Shown: positions 33,450 to 45,730, counted from the stretch's first letter. The stretch: 64,000 bases of DNA from Chrysoperla carnea (GCF_905475395.1 NC_058342.1:36228140-36292139); one strand, 5' to 3'. The notes: a model not told the origin generated them from the sequence alone. Translations and numbers: made by a program.

Positions 33450-35600
33450 CGATCGGGATTTCATTTTTCCACAGAGAAGAGTGTTTTTTATACGCAAAGA
33501 ATCACAAAATTAGCTCCAAATAATATTTCTCGGCGGAGGGTAAATTACTCTGGTTGTAAAAATGAATGAACGATGTTCGCACCTCTTGTTAGTATCTTTT
33601 AGGGGGCGCCTATGCTGAACTGATATTGTATGGTGTAGTTTGTAGTATATCATAATATCAAAGAGAGTTTAACATAACTCATTTCATAAATAATTACTAA
33701 AATTACCTAAATTTCAATTTTACAATTTTACAAATTATTCAATTAAGTATTCGAGCAAAGCCAAGCCATTAATTACATTTACTATTTATACTATTTCATA
33801 TATTATTTACTTATTCAGCTCATTTATATTCCAATTTCATTTCAACAGTGTTCGTTTTTGTGTTGCTTATATTTACAAAAGTTCGAATATTGAGCTTTTA
33901 TTTAACCCCTCAACTCCCGTTTATGCTTTTATTTTCACACAAAATGCCCATTTTACATTCTAGATATCGTAATGCTTAACTGGTTTTTCCCGCTATGATT
34001 TTTGGCGCGTTTATCAATAACTAAAATAAATTTCGATGGAAGAATAGAAAAATAATCATGTGTAGTCGCTCACGTTATCGAAAATGATCATAAAATTGAC
34101 AAATCAAAGTTAAAATTCCTAAAATCAGTACCCAATCTTAGCGAATTACACACTTACGAAAGCATCTACATTCAAAAACTGGGTAATGAAACAATAAACT
34201 TGGACAAAGGACCTATTTCCAAATTCGGATTGAATAAAAATTGCTAAATCAAGGTTGAATTTCTAGAATTGGTAATGGATTGTGAAAATAAAAGATTATT
34301 TACTTTCATGATTTATATATAGTTTGATTTTGTAATTTATTATTTTAAACGTCAAAAAATACTCGAAGCACTAGTCACCTGATTGAAACTGATTCGCTGA
34401 CGTCACTGACATTATAATTTGACAGAACAGTGTAAATTGTAGGTACACGAATATACCAATGCGCAGTCCGCCACCAAATTAACAACGAGGAACATACACA
34501 ATTAGAGTAATTACGATTTTCAGAATTGATTTAGATTTAGTCTAACTTCATATTAAAAAAAATCGAGCCTGTTATCCAAAATTGTCCAGGCGCTCATACA
34601 TCCTTAATAATGAATTCCTATATTTAGAAATATGCAATAAATGCAGTGAATGTTTACACCGATTACATTAACATTACTTGTAATTTGAAAATGATTACAT
34701 TTAAAGGAAATGATAAAATAAAAATAAGTAGTTAATGGCTCACAATCATACTCACATTTACTTTACTTACACTTACACAGTCTCAGTCACCTAAGTCAGA
34801 TAAAAAACAAGTGACATTTTGATTACAAAATCGATGACTATTATCGTTTTAATTAACATACTATAATCCTAGTCTATGCGCTAAAATTTAATCGTATTCT
34901 TCAGACAAAGTCAAACATTCAAATATTTGTGAAATCTCATCTCCGAGAAAAAGAAAAAATTGAGTCAAAAAAACAGGAATCTGGGAAAAAAACACTTGAA
35001 AAAAGTAACTGACAAGAATGCATTCGATAGTAAGGATTGTTAAAATATTAATAAAAACCTTCGTCTTCAATATAAACAAAAATCTTTACTTAATTGAATG
35101 ACACGGTAAATCGAGAGCAACAATAATAATAACATGCATCTGTAAGAGCAGGTAGATTGCGGTTTACAAAATGGGCGGAGTGTGAGGTTAAGATAACTCA
35201 AGTGACCTGTTTGTGATGGAATAGTTATCTAACTCAAGCCTGGGCGAGATACTTAAAGTCGAAGTCATAAATTGTTATAACTTTATTGTTTGTCATAAAC
35301 TTTATTGTGTGTCTCTTTATCCAAGTCCGCATTGCTCAAAGAGGAGGAAGCAAGACGGATATACGACTCTTCTACCTATTTCAGTTTTTCTAAGTATTGA
35401 GATAGGTAGAAAAAAAATGTTGTCTCTCTGTCTTACTCGTATTTTAGGTAAGAAGTTTAGGTAAGATTTCTGTAAGTCCCGTTTGCCCATGCCTGAATTC
35501 TAATTACACCAAAAAACAACTTTCAAGGCAAAACAAAAGAGTTAATGTAATAATAATAATAATACTGGAGTTTAACCTCCGTTTCTCTGACATATACGCC
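33450..35600. other. Non-coding, mostly unique AT-rich DNA
   Basis: No exon supported. 'gcgctcatacatcctta' at about 34591-34607 resembles the end of the 55472 element. Short open frames are AT-driven. Confidence 0.3.
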
Positions 35601-35602
35601 TA

Positions 35603-35860
35603 TAACAGATGCCACCCACATCATTATTTGTTAATCTTTATTTATTTAATTACAAACATATTTACAATCACATTTTGATGTGGGTGGAGTCGGTTACTTC
35701 GTTCTTATCCAAGCGACAACAATGTGATCAATTCTGCACTCTCATTAATTATAAATTGTTCACACTGCTGCTGCCTGGATTCGAACCCGCAACCTAAGTC
35801 TAAATGGATAAACAGAAAAGGCAAACGCCTTAGACTGCTCGACCATTTAGGCTCTTAAAA
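35603..35860 (-). mobile_element. tRNA-derived SINE, family 1, inverted copy
   Basis: On the minus strand: head 'gcctaaatggtcgagcagtc' (A box), 'gggttcgaatccaggcagc' (B box), body 'cgcttggataagaacgaagt', and the tail in which CCACCCACATCA pairs with TGATGTGGGTGG. Confidence 0.85.
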
Positions 35861-36572
35861 CAAAAGTGTTACATAAATACTCCAGCGTGCAGCGCCTAGA
35901 CTAAACATATGAATGCAACACAATTCAATAAAATCAACAAAAAACGACTTCTGAAACCAAATATAGCAAATAAAATGAATAAAAAATTTACAAAACAGAT
36001 AATAAATATAAGAATTAATTGAAAATTCAGTTATGATTAGTTATGTTTCTCTAGTTAGTCATATTGTCTGTCTTTGTTTCAATCATACACTGATTGTATT
36101 GCGTTGAACAAGAATAGATGAAACAAGGAACAACAACCAACACTGTCTAAATGTCTAATGCAACAAAATTTATTGATTTCTCTTAAAATAGTCAATCATT
36201 TATCAAATCAAAATATGTGATTCGCAATATTCAATTCTTATTTAAAGCCTCCTATACACGATTCAATAAATTGTGCAACAACCTTGGCGGCGAAAACAGC
36301 TCTTGGAAAACTTCCCGTTGCGTTGATGTATGAGCGAATATGATCAAGTAATTTCAGGTAAACAAATTTAAAAAAACTAGGTCGACCCGTAAAGAATTAC
36401 GCTCCCGTAGTTATCGTAACCTGTGGATAAGATTGGTGGTGAAAGTTTGTCTAACGTGTTTTTTCCTAAGCGGTAAATTTTTAGACCGTGAGTATATTTT
36501 TCGTCAAACCTAGACGTAATAAGCTTAAAAATAAGGTTTGAATCATGGAATTTCATACAACAAAGAAAATAT

Positions 36573-36828
36573 GGCTAAACTGGTTCAGTGGTCGAGCGGT
36601 CTAAAGCGTTAGTTTTTGACAGTTTGGCTACTGACTAGGAGGTTGCGTGTTCGAATCCAGACAGCGGCAGTGTGAACAATTTTATAATTAATAGGAGTGC
36701 AGAATTGATCACATTGTCGTCGCTTGGATAAAAACGAAGTAACCGAATCCACCCACATCAAAATGTAATTGTAAATATGTATGTAGTTAAATAAATAATG
36801 ATGTGGGTGGCCTCTGTTAAAAGGCGTA
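36573..36828 (+). mobile_element. tRNA-derived SINE, family 1, copy 2
   Basis: Head 'gttcagtggtcgagcggtc', B box 'gtgttcgaatccagacagc', the same body, and the tail hairpin CCACCCACATCA / TGATGTGGGTGG followed by CCTCTGTTA. Confidence 0.85.
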
Positions 36829-36849
36829 ATAATATACAAGATTATTTTT

Positions 36850-37075
36850 TCAATTTTGAAAGTCTATTAAAAGTTTTCGTTCATTTTGATTTGTTTCAAG
36901 TTAAAATTATCAAAAATTTTCTAAATATTTTCAATTTATTTTAAACCGATTTTCAATGATTTTTTTCGTAAAAATTTGCATGGATACCTAAACTGAAATT
37001 TTAACCACATATTCTTTGAGTAAAAGTCTACCTCGAAAAAAATTTTGAGTCTTTAATTTGCTTGATGTTTGCAAA
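36850..37075 (+). repeat. Internal fragment of the 55472-type element
   Basis: 'aatttgcatggatacctaa', 'gaaattttaaccacatattc' and 'tttgagtaaaagtctacct' match 55990-56060. Both termini are absent. Confidence 0.6.
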
Positions 37076-37390
37076 TAATTGTAATCGTGTTTGGGATGCT
37101 TTATACTTGCTTACTGTTGTTTTAACATAAAGAAAACTTGTTTGAAATTTTCAATTGTTTTTATTTCAATTACGTAAATTTCTATTATTAAACAAAAATA
37201 AACCTTTTTTGATATAATCTTTTCTTATTGATCAGTTTGATTGATATCGATTATGTAATTATATTATTCGATTTTTAATCTCAAGGTTCTTGCAAAAAAA
37301 ATTAAAAAAATTCATTATTTTATTTTTTTAACTCTTTTAATCACATCGTAATATTTACCGTCGTTTTTAGAAATTAATTTATTGAAATAA

Positions 37391-37900
37391 TAGGATATTC
37401 TACTATATTTGAGAAAGTACTTCAAAATGTTGATTTTGCTAATAAAAACCCACCAAAAATTTATTTCGGAAAAATACACAAACTTTCTTGCCGAAAACTT
37501 AAATTTTAAACCTTTTTTAAACTGTCAAAACCGTGGGCATACAATTTGATGACGTAATATGGGTTTCATTATACGAAATAACACAAATAAGTTTGACAGA
37601 TATATTCATAGACATCTGATTATAATAAATATAAATACTTATTATCTATGGATATATTATACCCAGCTATCTACACTGAACTAACTGATGGACTCATACC
37701 GATATGACATCACAGCAGGGCTTGCCCGCGTTTTAGGTCACGTGATATACAGTTTAAAAATTACGATTTTTAATTTTAATATATTAAAAGAAAAATGTGT
37801 TTTTATGACTCGAAATCAGAATATTTAAATATACTTTTACATAAATTTTAACAATTTTTTACAAATTTCATGATTTATTTTTGACTAACAATAATAGCCA
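37391..37900 (+). mobile_element. MITE family A, near-full copy 3
   Basis: Starts TAGGATATTCTACTA and keeps all family landmarks to 'atttttgactaacaataata'. The right terminus has decayed. Confidence 0.8.
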
Positions 37901-38317
37901 ATTCATTATTGCGTGACTTTACGGTGTAATTGAAAGGTTAAATTTTATTAATATTTACATGTAAATTGTTTTAATTTACAAACATACTTTAAAAATGGCA
38001 ATAAAATTCTAATGAAATAAAACTTCCGTCGAATTCTTCTACAACTTTTTATACCATTTACGTTCATCTATCCTTAATGTTTCTATTATTTTTGTTACAA
38101 CTTAAATTTCTTAGTAAAATTTTACTAAACTATTTTAGACGCATGTCCTTAGAAATACCTTCAGAACGTAACAGAGACATAACAAGGGAGGATAGACTTG
38201 AACAATGTGCGAGTTAGGGTTTAAATTCTAAATATAAATCGTTTTCAATTTACAAACATATGTTAAAAATGACAATAAAATCGTAATGGAATAGAAGCGT
38301 TTAAATGTACACACACC

Positions 38318-39114
38318 TAGTGATGGGACGAATGTTTGTACATTCACTATTTAGTTGAGATTGTCTTTTTCCAATCTGATGTTGGAACTTGTTCAGGTTA
38401 TCATGCCTTGTGAGTAACTCTACGATGACTCTAATATCAGCTCTGTTTAGTTTCAAGATCTCCTCGACTCTGTTACCGAGCGAGTTTCCTTCACCCAACA
38501 GGCTTTTGGCGATTCGCCCTCCCTCGTAGCTGGTCCATGCCTTTAATTGTTGGTTTTTCAGATTATCTCCTAATCTGTTAAGACCTTCTTGGCATGACAT
38601 CCGCGCAAGCTTTTCTTGAGTGGGAGCCACGGTGGTTCCCAGTTTGGCCAGCTTGTCTGCTCTCTCATTACCGTTCCAACCAGAGTGTTCGGGGATCCAG
38701 GTAATATTGACTTTATTGTGCCTCGCCAGGTTGTTTGGACTGTTTCTAGTCTCCTTAACAAGTCGCGATGACACTGTACAGTTTGATAGCGCTTTGAGTG
38801 CTGCTTGACTGTCTGTGCAGATACTAATCTCATCATCCTTCAAATTGGCCAATTGGAGGTGGTCAGCACATCTCATGATGGCTACCAGCTCTGCCTGGAA
38901 TACAGTATTGAAACTGTCCAACTTGATGGATTTTTATTTGAGGTTAGTTTGCTATAATTACATTTGTTCAACAGTCAAATTTAAAAGTGATCGAAAAATA
39001 TGAGTAAAGTACCTATTAGGCTTATTTCGAAATTTATGATGAAAAATTTTGTCAAAGACTGGCGTCGTTTTTTTGCGAATGTTAAAAAATGTGCGAATAT
39101 TCGTCCCATCACTA
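38318..39114. mobile_element. Composite family F element carrying a LINE RNase H fragment
   Basis: Left end TAGTGATGGGACGAAT (38318), right end ATATTCGTCCCATCACTA (to 39114): the terminal inverted repeats of family F. Inside are 38346-38932, a minus-strand LINE fragment, then family F internal sequence from 38935. The bases flanking the two ends do not match (CACACACC against CTAAACAC), so an intact insertion event cannot be shown. Confidence 0.6.
38346..38935 (-). mobile_element. Non-LTR retrotransposon fragment with RNase H domain
   Basis: An open frame on the minus strand reads FNTVFQAELVAIMRCADHL, ISICTDSQAALKAL, NITWIPEHSGWNGNERADKL and then AWTSYEGGRIAKSLLGEG. The RNase H catalytic Glu (FQAE), Asp (CTDSQ) and final H/D region (EHSGWNGNERAD) are visible; the first catalytic Asp is lost by truncation. 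It ends after GKRQS, before the zinc-knuckle tail present at 30713-31197. This is a relic of a Jockey/I-like LINE. Confidence 0.85.
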
Positions 39115-39177
39115 CTAAACACAGTAAATATTATTGTATTTATTTCATCCGGTGCGGTGTTTGCAGTGCAACGGACA

Positions 39178-39180
<3 letters not shown>

Positions 39181-39210
<30 letters not shown>

Positions 39211-39211
39211 A
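39181..39211 (+). repeat. (CAGA)n microsatellite
   Basis: Six or more CAGA/ACAG units in succession. Confidence 0.9.
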
Positions 39212-39599
39212 AATAGAATAGTCGAATACTCTAATCGTAATAATGATATTATTACATGAACATATAACAATTTGTTTGGTAATGGTAAGGCATGATTGTA
39301 TGATTGTATGATGTAGAGTTATGGACTGTAAGTAAGACTAAGTGGTAAGTGGTAAGTGGTTCTTGGTAAGGGACAAACTTAACTTACAAGTGAAAGTCAA
39401 TTCTGTACAGTTCTTTCAGTTCTTTTTTTTGTTCTGTTCCATTTACATTTTACAAACATTCAATTTGCAATTACATACGTTTTTGTAACAATCATAATAT
39501 GCATGTAATTGTCTTCAATGTCCTCTGTTTCATAATACAATGTCCTAAGAGGGACTCAACTTTCAAAATTACTTTTTTCATTATTTAAATGGAATATTG

Positions 39600-39692
39600 G
39601 CCGGAGATGGGCAAACCATTTTTCGGTATCACAACGGACCCTATGGTCTAAGTGTGTCCCACCCCAAGAAAGCGACTTTAACCTAACCTAGT
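39600..39692 (+). mobile_element. SINE-2 tail, diverged
   Basis: 'gtatcacaacggaccctat', 'ggtctaagtgtgtccc' and 'ttaacctaacctag' resemble the end of the SINE at 23752-24036. Confidence 0.5.
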
Positions 39693-39734
39693 TGGGTTGG
39701 GAAATGATCAAAAAAATTTTTATGTTTCAGAATT

Positions 39735-40760
39735 CGATAAAACTTAGTTTATAAGGTAATTTTGACCCAAAAAATTCAAAAATCGGGTTTATTTGCCGAT
39801 TGAGATAGTAGTTTCTGAGAAAAACGATATTTCGGATCGGTTTTTGTCGATATCTCAAAAATTACCCGTCCAATCGTTAAATGAACCCGATTTTTGAATT
39901 TTTTGGGTCAAAATAACCTTATAAAATGAGTTTGAACCAAATCGGAAACTAACAATTTTTTTCGATTTTATCGATTTTTTTCAAAGGGGTACCCCTTAAA
40001 AAAATTGCAAAAAACCGAAAAAAATTTTCCGTTTCCGATTTGAATAAAACTCAGTTTATAAGGTAATTTTGACCCAAAAAATTCAAATATCGGGTTTATT
40101 TGGCGATATAGATAGTAGTTTCTGAGAAAAACGATATTTCGGATCGGTTTTTGTCGATATCTCAAAAATTACCCGTCCAATCGTTAAATGAACCCGATTT
40201 TTGAATTTTTTGGGTCAAAATTACCTTATATTATAAGTTTGAACCAAATCGGAAACGGAAAATTTTTTTCGATTTTTTGCAATTTTTTTAAGGGGTACCC
40301 CTTTGAAAAAAATCGATAAAATCGAAAAAAATTGTTAGTTTCCGATTTGGTTCAAACTCAAATTATAAGGTAATTTTGACCCAAAAAATTCAAAAATCGG
40401 GTTTATTTGGCGATTGAGATAGTAGTTTCTGAGAAAAACGATATTTCGGATCGATTTTGTTTATTATCTCGAAAAGTATTGGTCTAAATGTTGAATAAAC
40501 CCGATTTTTGAATTTTTTGGGTCAAAATTACCTTATAAACTGAGTTTTATTCAAATCGGAAACGGAAAATTTTTTTCGGATTTTTGAAATTTTTTTAAGG
40601 GGTACCCCTTTGAAAAAAATCGATAAAATCGAAAAAAATTGTTAGTTTCCGATTTGGTTCAAACTCATATTATAAGGTAATTTTGACCCAAAAAATTCAA
40701 AAATCTTGTTCATTTAACGATTGAGAGAAGTTTCTAAGATAAAACCCAAAATTATATACG
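39735..40760. repeat. Repeat D tandem array of palindromic units, about 305 bp, 3.3 copies
   Basis: AAGGTAATTTTGACCC recurs near 39752, 40057, 40361 and 40669. Each unit contains its own inverse: 'ttttgacccaaaaaattc' is answered by 'gaattttttgggtcaaaa', and a 10-bp palindrome GGGGTACCCC sits between mirrored 'tcgattttatcgattttttt' and 'aaaaatcgataaaatcg' tracts. It encodes no protein; open frames across it are repeat-derived. Confidence 0.88.
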
Positions 40761-41217
40761 AAAAATGACATTTCAGAGCCATTTCATACAACATCTTAAA
40801 AACAATTAATCCAATCATTAAATGAACTGATTAAATTAAAAAATATTGATCAAAAAGTTGAATATGATTACTTTTTCAACAGGTTTTCAAGCAAGTATTA
40901 TAATTAGTACTATTTACTATGTTTATGTATCTAAATATGGGCGGTACCTATGCGCATGTGCAATAACAATAGCAATTGTTATGTATATATATTTATTTGC
41001 TATTGTGGGTACATTCATTTTAATTTAGCAAAAATAAAAATAAATAAAAAAATTATATAAATTAAATAATTATCTCATTTAAAAAATATTTTTAAATCAT
41101 GACTCGATTTTATTTACTGGGAAATTTTTTTATTGTACAGTTAAACCTCGTCCATTCGTTCCCAACGTTCACAATCACATAATTTCATCAGTTTTTGATC
41201 TATCTACCCTTTCCAGT
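40761..41217. other. Non-coding, AT-rich, nothing recognised
   Basis: No exon supported. Confidence 0.3.
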
Positions 41218-41365
41218 CATACTAGAGTGATATCAGCCCACTTCGTTGGGTTTAAAAGTAAAAATTGATAAAGATTGCTATCGCTTATCCCTTTTCTTTA
41301 ACACTCGAAATAATGGTAAGGATTGTTTTACACATGTTAAATATATGTATGGTTTTTTATTTTTT
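41218..41365 (+). repeat. Repeat L, copy
   Basis: 'catactagagtgatatcagc', 'gggtttaaaagtaaaaa' and 'ggattgttttacacatg' match 22285-22440. Confidence 0.55.
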
Positions 41366-41869
41366 TAAATGTATAATAGTAATTATTCATTGAGTCTATC
41401 AGGAAAGATGGCCGTGAAATATTTTAAATTGACTATTTTTACAGAAATCTGTAATTTATGGTAATGTCAAATTAAATTAATTTTTTATATTTTTTTATTA
41501 ATATATCTTTATAAATTATATCTCATGTGTTATTCTGATACATCAGCTATATTACTGTACAATTTCATTAAAAACCATTCGCTAGTTTAAGCATGAAAGC
41601 GTAACAAACAAACAAACATGCTTACTTTGGCATTTATAATATATAGAGATAGAGATATTTAACGAGGTTTTACTATAGTTTCAATCCATGCAGGATTAGT
41701 CAAAATTGTTTTGAGATCAGTCATAACATTGTTTTTAAATATACACATAAACAATGTTATTGTTCGGGCCGAGACTTTTATTTGCTTAAAAAATTCACGA
41801 CACAGTTCAAATTTTTTGTTAATTGGACCGGATTTTTATCCCAATTTGTACTGTAATGAATCAGTTCTA
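41366..41869. other. Non-coding, nothing recognised
   Basis: AT-rich. Open frames have no family resemblance. Confidence 0.3.
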
Positions 41870-42300
41870 ACTTTGTACCAAGCCACTCAACAGGACTCGG
41901 TTTCCGACTGAGCTCTGAAATTTTTCATGCACATTTAGTTTCGATGACAATGCCTCGGTAAGGTTGAGACGTCCTGATTTTCCCATCGTTTCCACTATAT
42001 TTGATATATATACATATTTTTTTTTAGTCATAAATTAAAAATTTTAATAAAAAATACTTTCTAAAGGACAAGCTTTTATTGTACTAAAAAGTAGAAAAAA
42101 AGTTTTAACTATGAATCACTAATACCCGACTATTGGTAAAAGCATGAGTCGCTGAATTTCAAGAATGATTCGGAAAATAATTAGGCATGTGGAACGCCTC
42201 AAGTTTTTACAAATAGCCGGGTATAAGTGACTCATAGATAAAATTATTTTCTACTTTTTAGTACAGTAAAAGTTTGTCCCTTAAAAAGTATTTTTTTTAC
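41870..42300 (+). mobile_element. Repeat family C, full copy with shortened loop
   Basis: Flank 'cacatttagtttcgatgac', 'ggttgagacgtcctgatttt', then inverted arms 42065-42165 and 42204-42290. The loop is shorter than at 33165-33449. Confidence 0.8.
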
Positions 42301-42479
42301 ATTTTATTGATGAAAAACTTTGGTGAAGACTCCTAGGTTATATTTACCAAATTCTAAATAAACTTTATTTGAGAATAATGGGCCTAAAACAGCCCTAAAA
42401 GCATTTCCTAATTTGGTAAAGGTACTAAATTTGTAAATCAATATTCTTGATCGGCCTTAAATTAAAAATAATGGTATCT

Positions 42480-42645
42480 CAAGGATGAGACGTTCCGATT
42501 CATTTTTGATATTTTAAATTAAGCACCTCAAGCTTTTACTAATAGTCGGGTATGAGTGATTCATAAATAAAACTTTTTTTCTACTTTTTAGTACAATAAA
42601 AGCTTGTCCCTTAAAAAGTATTTTTTATTAAAATTTGATTACCTT
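42480..42645 (+). mobile_element. Repeat family C, right-arm copy
   Basis: 'cgttccgattcatttttgat' (loop) and the complete right arm, 180 bp after the previous copy, so the two may be one rearranged element. Confidence 0.75.
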
Positions 42646-43342
42646 TAAACATATAAATGTGATGAATTTATTTACTTAAGTTACTCGGGAAGTTATTCGT
42701 GTGGATCTCAGGGTCGCACCAGACTCACCCCACGGCTAGTTGAGTTTGCAATGGCTAATAAACAGATCTCAAACAAATCCTCGTAGTATCTAAGTAAAAA
42801 CAGTAAGTTGTCTTAAAAAACTAGTCTTGTATATTCCGGGACATAAAGGTCACATCTCAGACGCGAGTACTTGTGTAAACTTTTTAAAAATTCTAGTCAT
42901 TCTTTAAAAAATTATTTCATAGAATTATTTTGAAATAAAAATTACAAAAAAAAAAAAAGAAACAGTGTATTGAGAAGTGAGTAGTGAGTTAGTGAGTGGT
43001 GAGGTCCCGTTTGTTGTTGGTACTGCTCGTTACTCGTTTCATGAAAAATAATTCCTAACTGTGTGTTTGTTGGAGAGAAAATTACTTGATAAATATTTCC
43101 GTGTATACAATTACTTAGAACATATTACACACAAAATTCAATTACAGATGATGCAGTTTGCAGTGCGACTGTGGCTGTGTAGCTGTGTAGTGTATATGAT
43201 GTGCGTTGTTGCAAGAGCATTATTATTAGACCAATCATGTTAGACGAAAAAATTGTAAACGGAAGAATTTTTTGTACCTCGACCCATGGGCCCAAGTTCA
43301 GGAAGGTCTATATATCAAAATCTATATCTAACTTCGTGAGAG
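42646..43342. other. Non-coding, nothing recognised
   Basis: Contains GTGAGTAGTGAGT-type simple sequence at about 42975-43003. No exon supported. Confidence 0.3.
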
Positions 43343-43434
43343 CCTAAACGGCCGAGCGGTCTTAGGCGTGTGTATTAGATTGTTTGTCCATTTAGACTTA
43401 GGTTGCGGGTGCGAATCCAGGCAGCGGCAGTGTA
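43343..43434 (+). mobile_element. tRNA-derived SINE, family 1, head only
   Basis: 'gcctaaacggccgagcggtc' and 'gggtgcgaatccaggcagc'; the body and tail are absent. The B box has G in place of T (GGTGCGAATCC). Confidence 0.75.
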
Positions 43435-44560
43435 AACGTATACTTTTTTCGGGAAAATTTTCAAAATTTCGATATATTCCCTCCCTCCTGAAGTAATTTA
43501 CGCCGCTAATTCAAAATAAAAATATTCTATAAATATTTAACAAAATGGATCAAAAAAGTATACTCGGAGGTTTTTGGGATCACTGATCACGATGTCGAGC
43601 GTGGCCAGTTACCCCAAGAGAGAAGGAGTATATCGAAATTGACTTCAGAATAGTGTCAGAACAGTTTTCAGCGTCCCTGAAAACCCCCGTGTGTACGTTT
43701 TTGCTGTATTAGGGTACGAAGGATGAATTATGATAGGAAGAGGGGATTATATCCACATTTTAATTACGGAATTATGATCAGCTACTCCAAAAATCCCCAA
43801 GTATACTTTTTTGGTTCAATTTTGGACCAGCGGGATAGTGACTTCGGAATAGTGATCACCCAAAAACCCCCGTGTATACGTTTCTAGCCCATTTTGTGAA
43901 ATATTTTCAACTGAGAAATGGATTCTAATAATTAGCCTATTTGGTCCATAGCAATGGCGAAATATTCTAACGGCACCCAGTTGGATGTAGATTTTCATAT
44001 ATGGACCTTCCTGTAAACTTTTTAAAAGAAAATTGGCCAAATAGGTCGAGGTACAAAAAAATTCTTTTTGAAATGCTAAAATGATTCGTCTATGTGATGT
44101 ATATAATGTGATGTGATGATAATGATATGTACCCCACTGAATCACTGTATCACTGATACAGTACGCAATAATAAGCGCTCTTTTTGATTGGCATTCAAAA
44201 TAACGGTACGACTTTTCAACTCAATCGTTTTTAAATCTCCACACATAACCAACCTCCAACAAGAATTATTGTAAACTAGAATAATACAGTCTATGCTCTG
44301 CATTGAGTATGTACAAATTACTGAGAGCTGAGAGGCTTAAGATGTCCGAGCACCACGGCAATTTTGGACAAGAGGTTTGATTTTATTTAAAATATGAAAT
44401 TGAACTAAGTCAACATCAATTCTGAAAATTTTAGAAAATTTTTATACATTTAGAAAATTTTTATTTAAATTCATTATTTAAATAAATAAATGACTTCAAA
44501 AGTAGGCATATTTAACTTTGGTCTTATGGGAAAACGGTAGATGGATCATATGTTTTCATT
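43435..44560. other. Non-coding, nothing firm
   Basis: Contains two diverged direct repeats of 'aaaaacccccgtgt(a/g)tacg'-type sequence (about 43680-43700 and 43860-43885). 44340-44440 resembles the end of 34540-34605 inverted. No exon supported. Confidence 0.35.
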
Positions 44561-44658
44561 CGTAAGACCATGTCACAGTCAGTACACAGGTTCGCGTCCG
44601 ATCACCGAAGTTAAGCAACATTGAGCACAGTCAGTACTTGGATGGGTGACCGTTTGCC
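44561..44658 (+). pseudogene. 5S rRNA-derived fragment
   Basis: 'gtccgatcaccgaagttaag' and 'cagtacttggatgggtgacc' match conserved parts of eukaryotic 5S rRNA, including the internal control (C box) region. It covers about 98 nt with substitutions (cattgagcacag for the usual cgtcgggcgtgg). The 3' 20 nt or so are missing and it runs into T- and A-rich sequence. It is a pseudogene or the head of a 5S-derived SINE, not a functional 5S gene. Confidence 0.85.
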
Positions 44659-44954
44659 TTTTATTAAAAATATAATTTTTTTTTTTTTTTTTTAATGAAA
44701 TTTTCTTTAACGGCATTGTACACTTTTTTGTAATGGATAACAAATGTTCGTTCATGAAATTGTCATGTTTGTGTACGATAGCCCAATAAATGAATATTGT
44801 ATTCTACCACATAAATGATAGTACTTTTATACTGATAATTAAAGCAATTCGTGCAAAATTATTCCCTGGCCATTCCAAAATATCAAAAATGCACAACGTT
44901 AATATTCAAGTTTTCACTTCTGCCGGCACTCCCGGAATGCAACACGTCGTTTTT

Positions 44955-45283
44955 TTTTTATAAGGGATTTTTTTTACTTTTAAACTTTTGTTCTATCTCT
45001 AACGGTTTACAAGATTGGTCCTACGGACCCTAGACCTTGCCCTATGTTGCTAATTTACGAACTCGACTTCACTCTTTACTATCTGAGCACGCTTAAAAAA
45101 ATTTCAGCTTGATATCTCTTATTTTTTTTGAGTTATCGTGTTGACAGGCGGACGGACCGACAGCCGAAAATGAACTAATTACTTGATTTTATGATCACCT
45201 ATAACAAAATTTCTTGGAACTAAACTTAATATACCCTGATATATTTCATTTATACATGGTATAACAAGTGAAAACAAACAATT
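44955..45283 (-). repeat. Repeat family B, inverted copy
   Basis: Reverse complement of the family core, ending at TTTATACATGGTAT. It is followed by 'aacaagtgaaaacaaacaat', the inverse of the family's own 3' tail. Confidence 0.82.
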
Positions 45284-45621
45284 GACAATTATTGACTCGA
45301 AAAATGTTACGTAATCAGGTCCGATGAGAGTCAGTGATAAATAGTCACTGTCAGATAGAGTTCTGTAGCAATCAACACATAATCAAGTCACTTATAAAAC
45401 ACTGGATCAACAACATATTTGTATGTAGGATTCAAGTCGAGTCGTAGCCGAGTAAGCTGCAGCCGTTGTTGTACCTACTAGAGACAGGAGAGACTGAAGA
45501 CTGTAGACTGTAGACTATACGACAATAGTCAATATTTAAAAAAACAAATGTAATTATGTAATCACTTATTATATAAAAAAAACGTAATATCGACTAACTT
45601 ATACTCGCTTACCCGCAAAAC
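45284..45621. other. Non-coding, nothing recognised
   Basis: No exon supported. Confidence 0.3.
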
Positions 45622-45730
45622 GTAAGCTTTTACAAATAGTCAGGTATGAGTGACTCATAGATAAAATTATTTTCTACTTTTTAGTACAATAGAAGCTTGT
45701 CCCTTAAAAAGTATTTTTTATTAAATTTTT
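45622..45730 (+). mobile_element. Repeat family C, right-arm copy
   Basis: 'taagcttttacaaatagtc' through 'aatagaagcttgtcccttaa'. Confidence 0.75.

Noticed and set aside
38318..39114. Claiming a clean single transposition of the composite element
   Set aside because: The 8 bases flanking the two ends differ, unlike at 54320-55166 and 9695-10010.
39735..40760. CRISPR-like or spaced repeat array
   Set aside because: The units are contiguous 305-bp repeats without unique spacers, in an animal genome.
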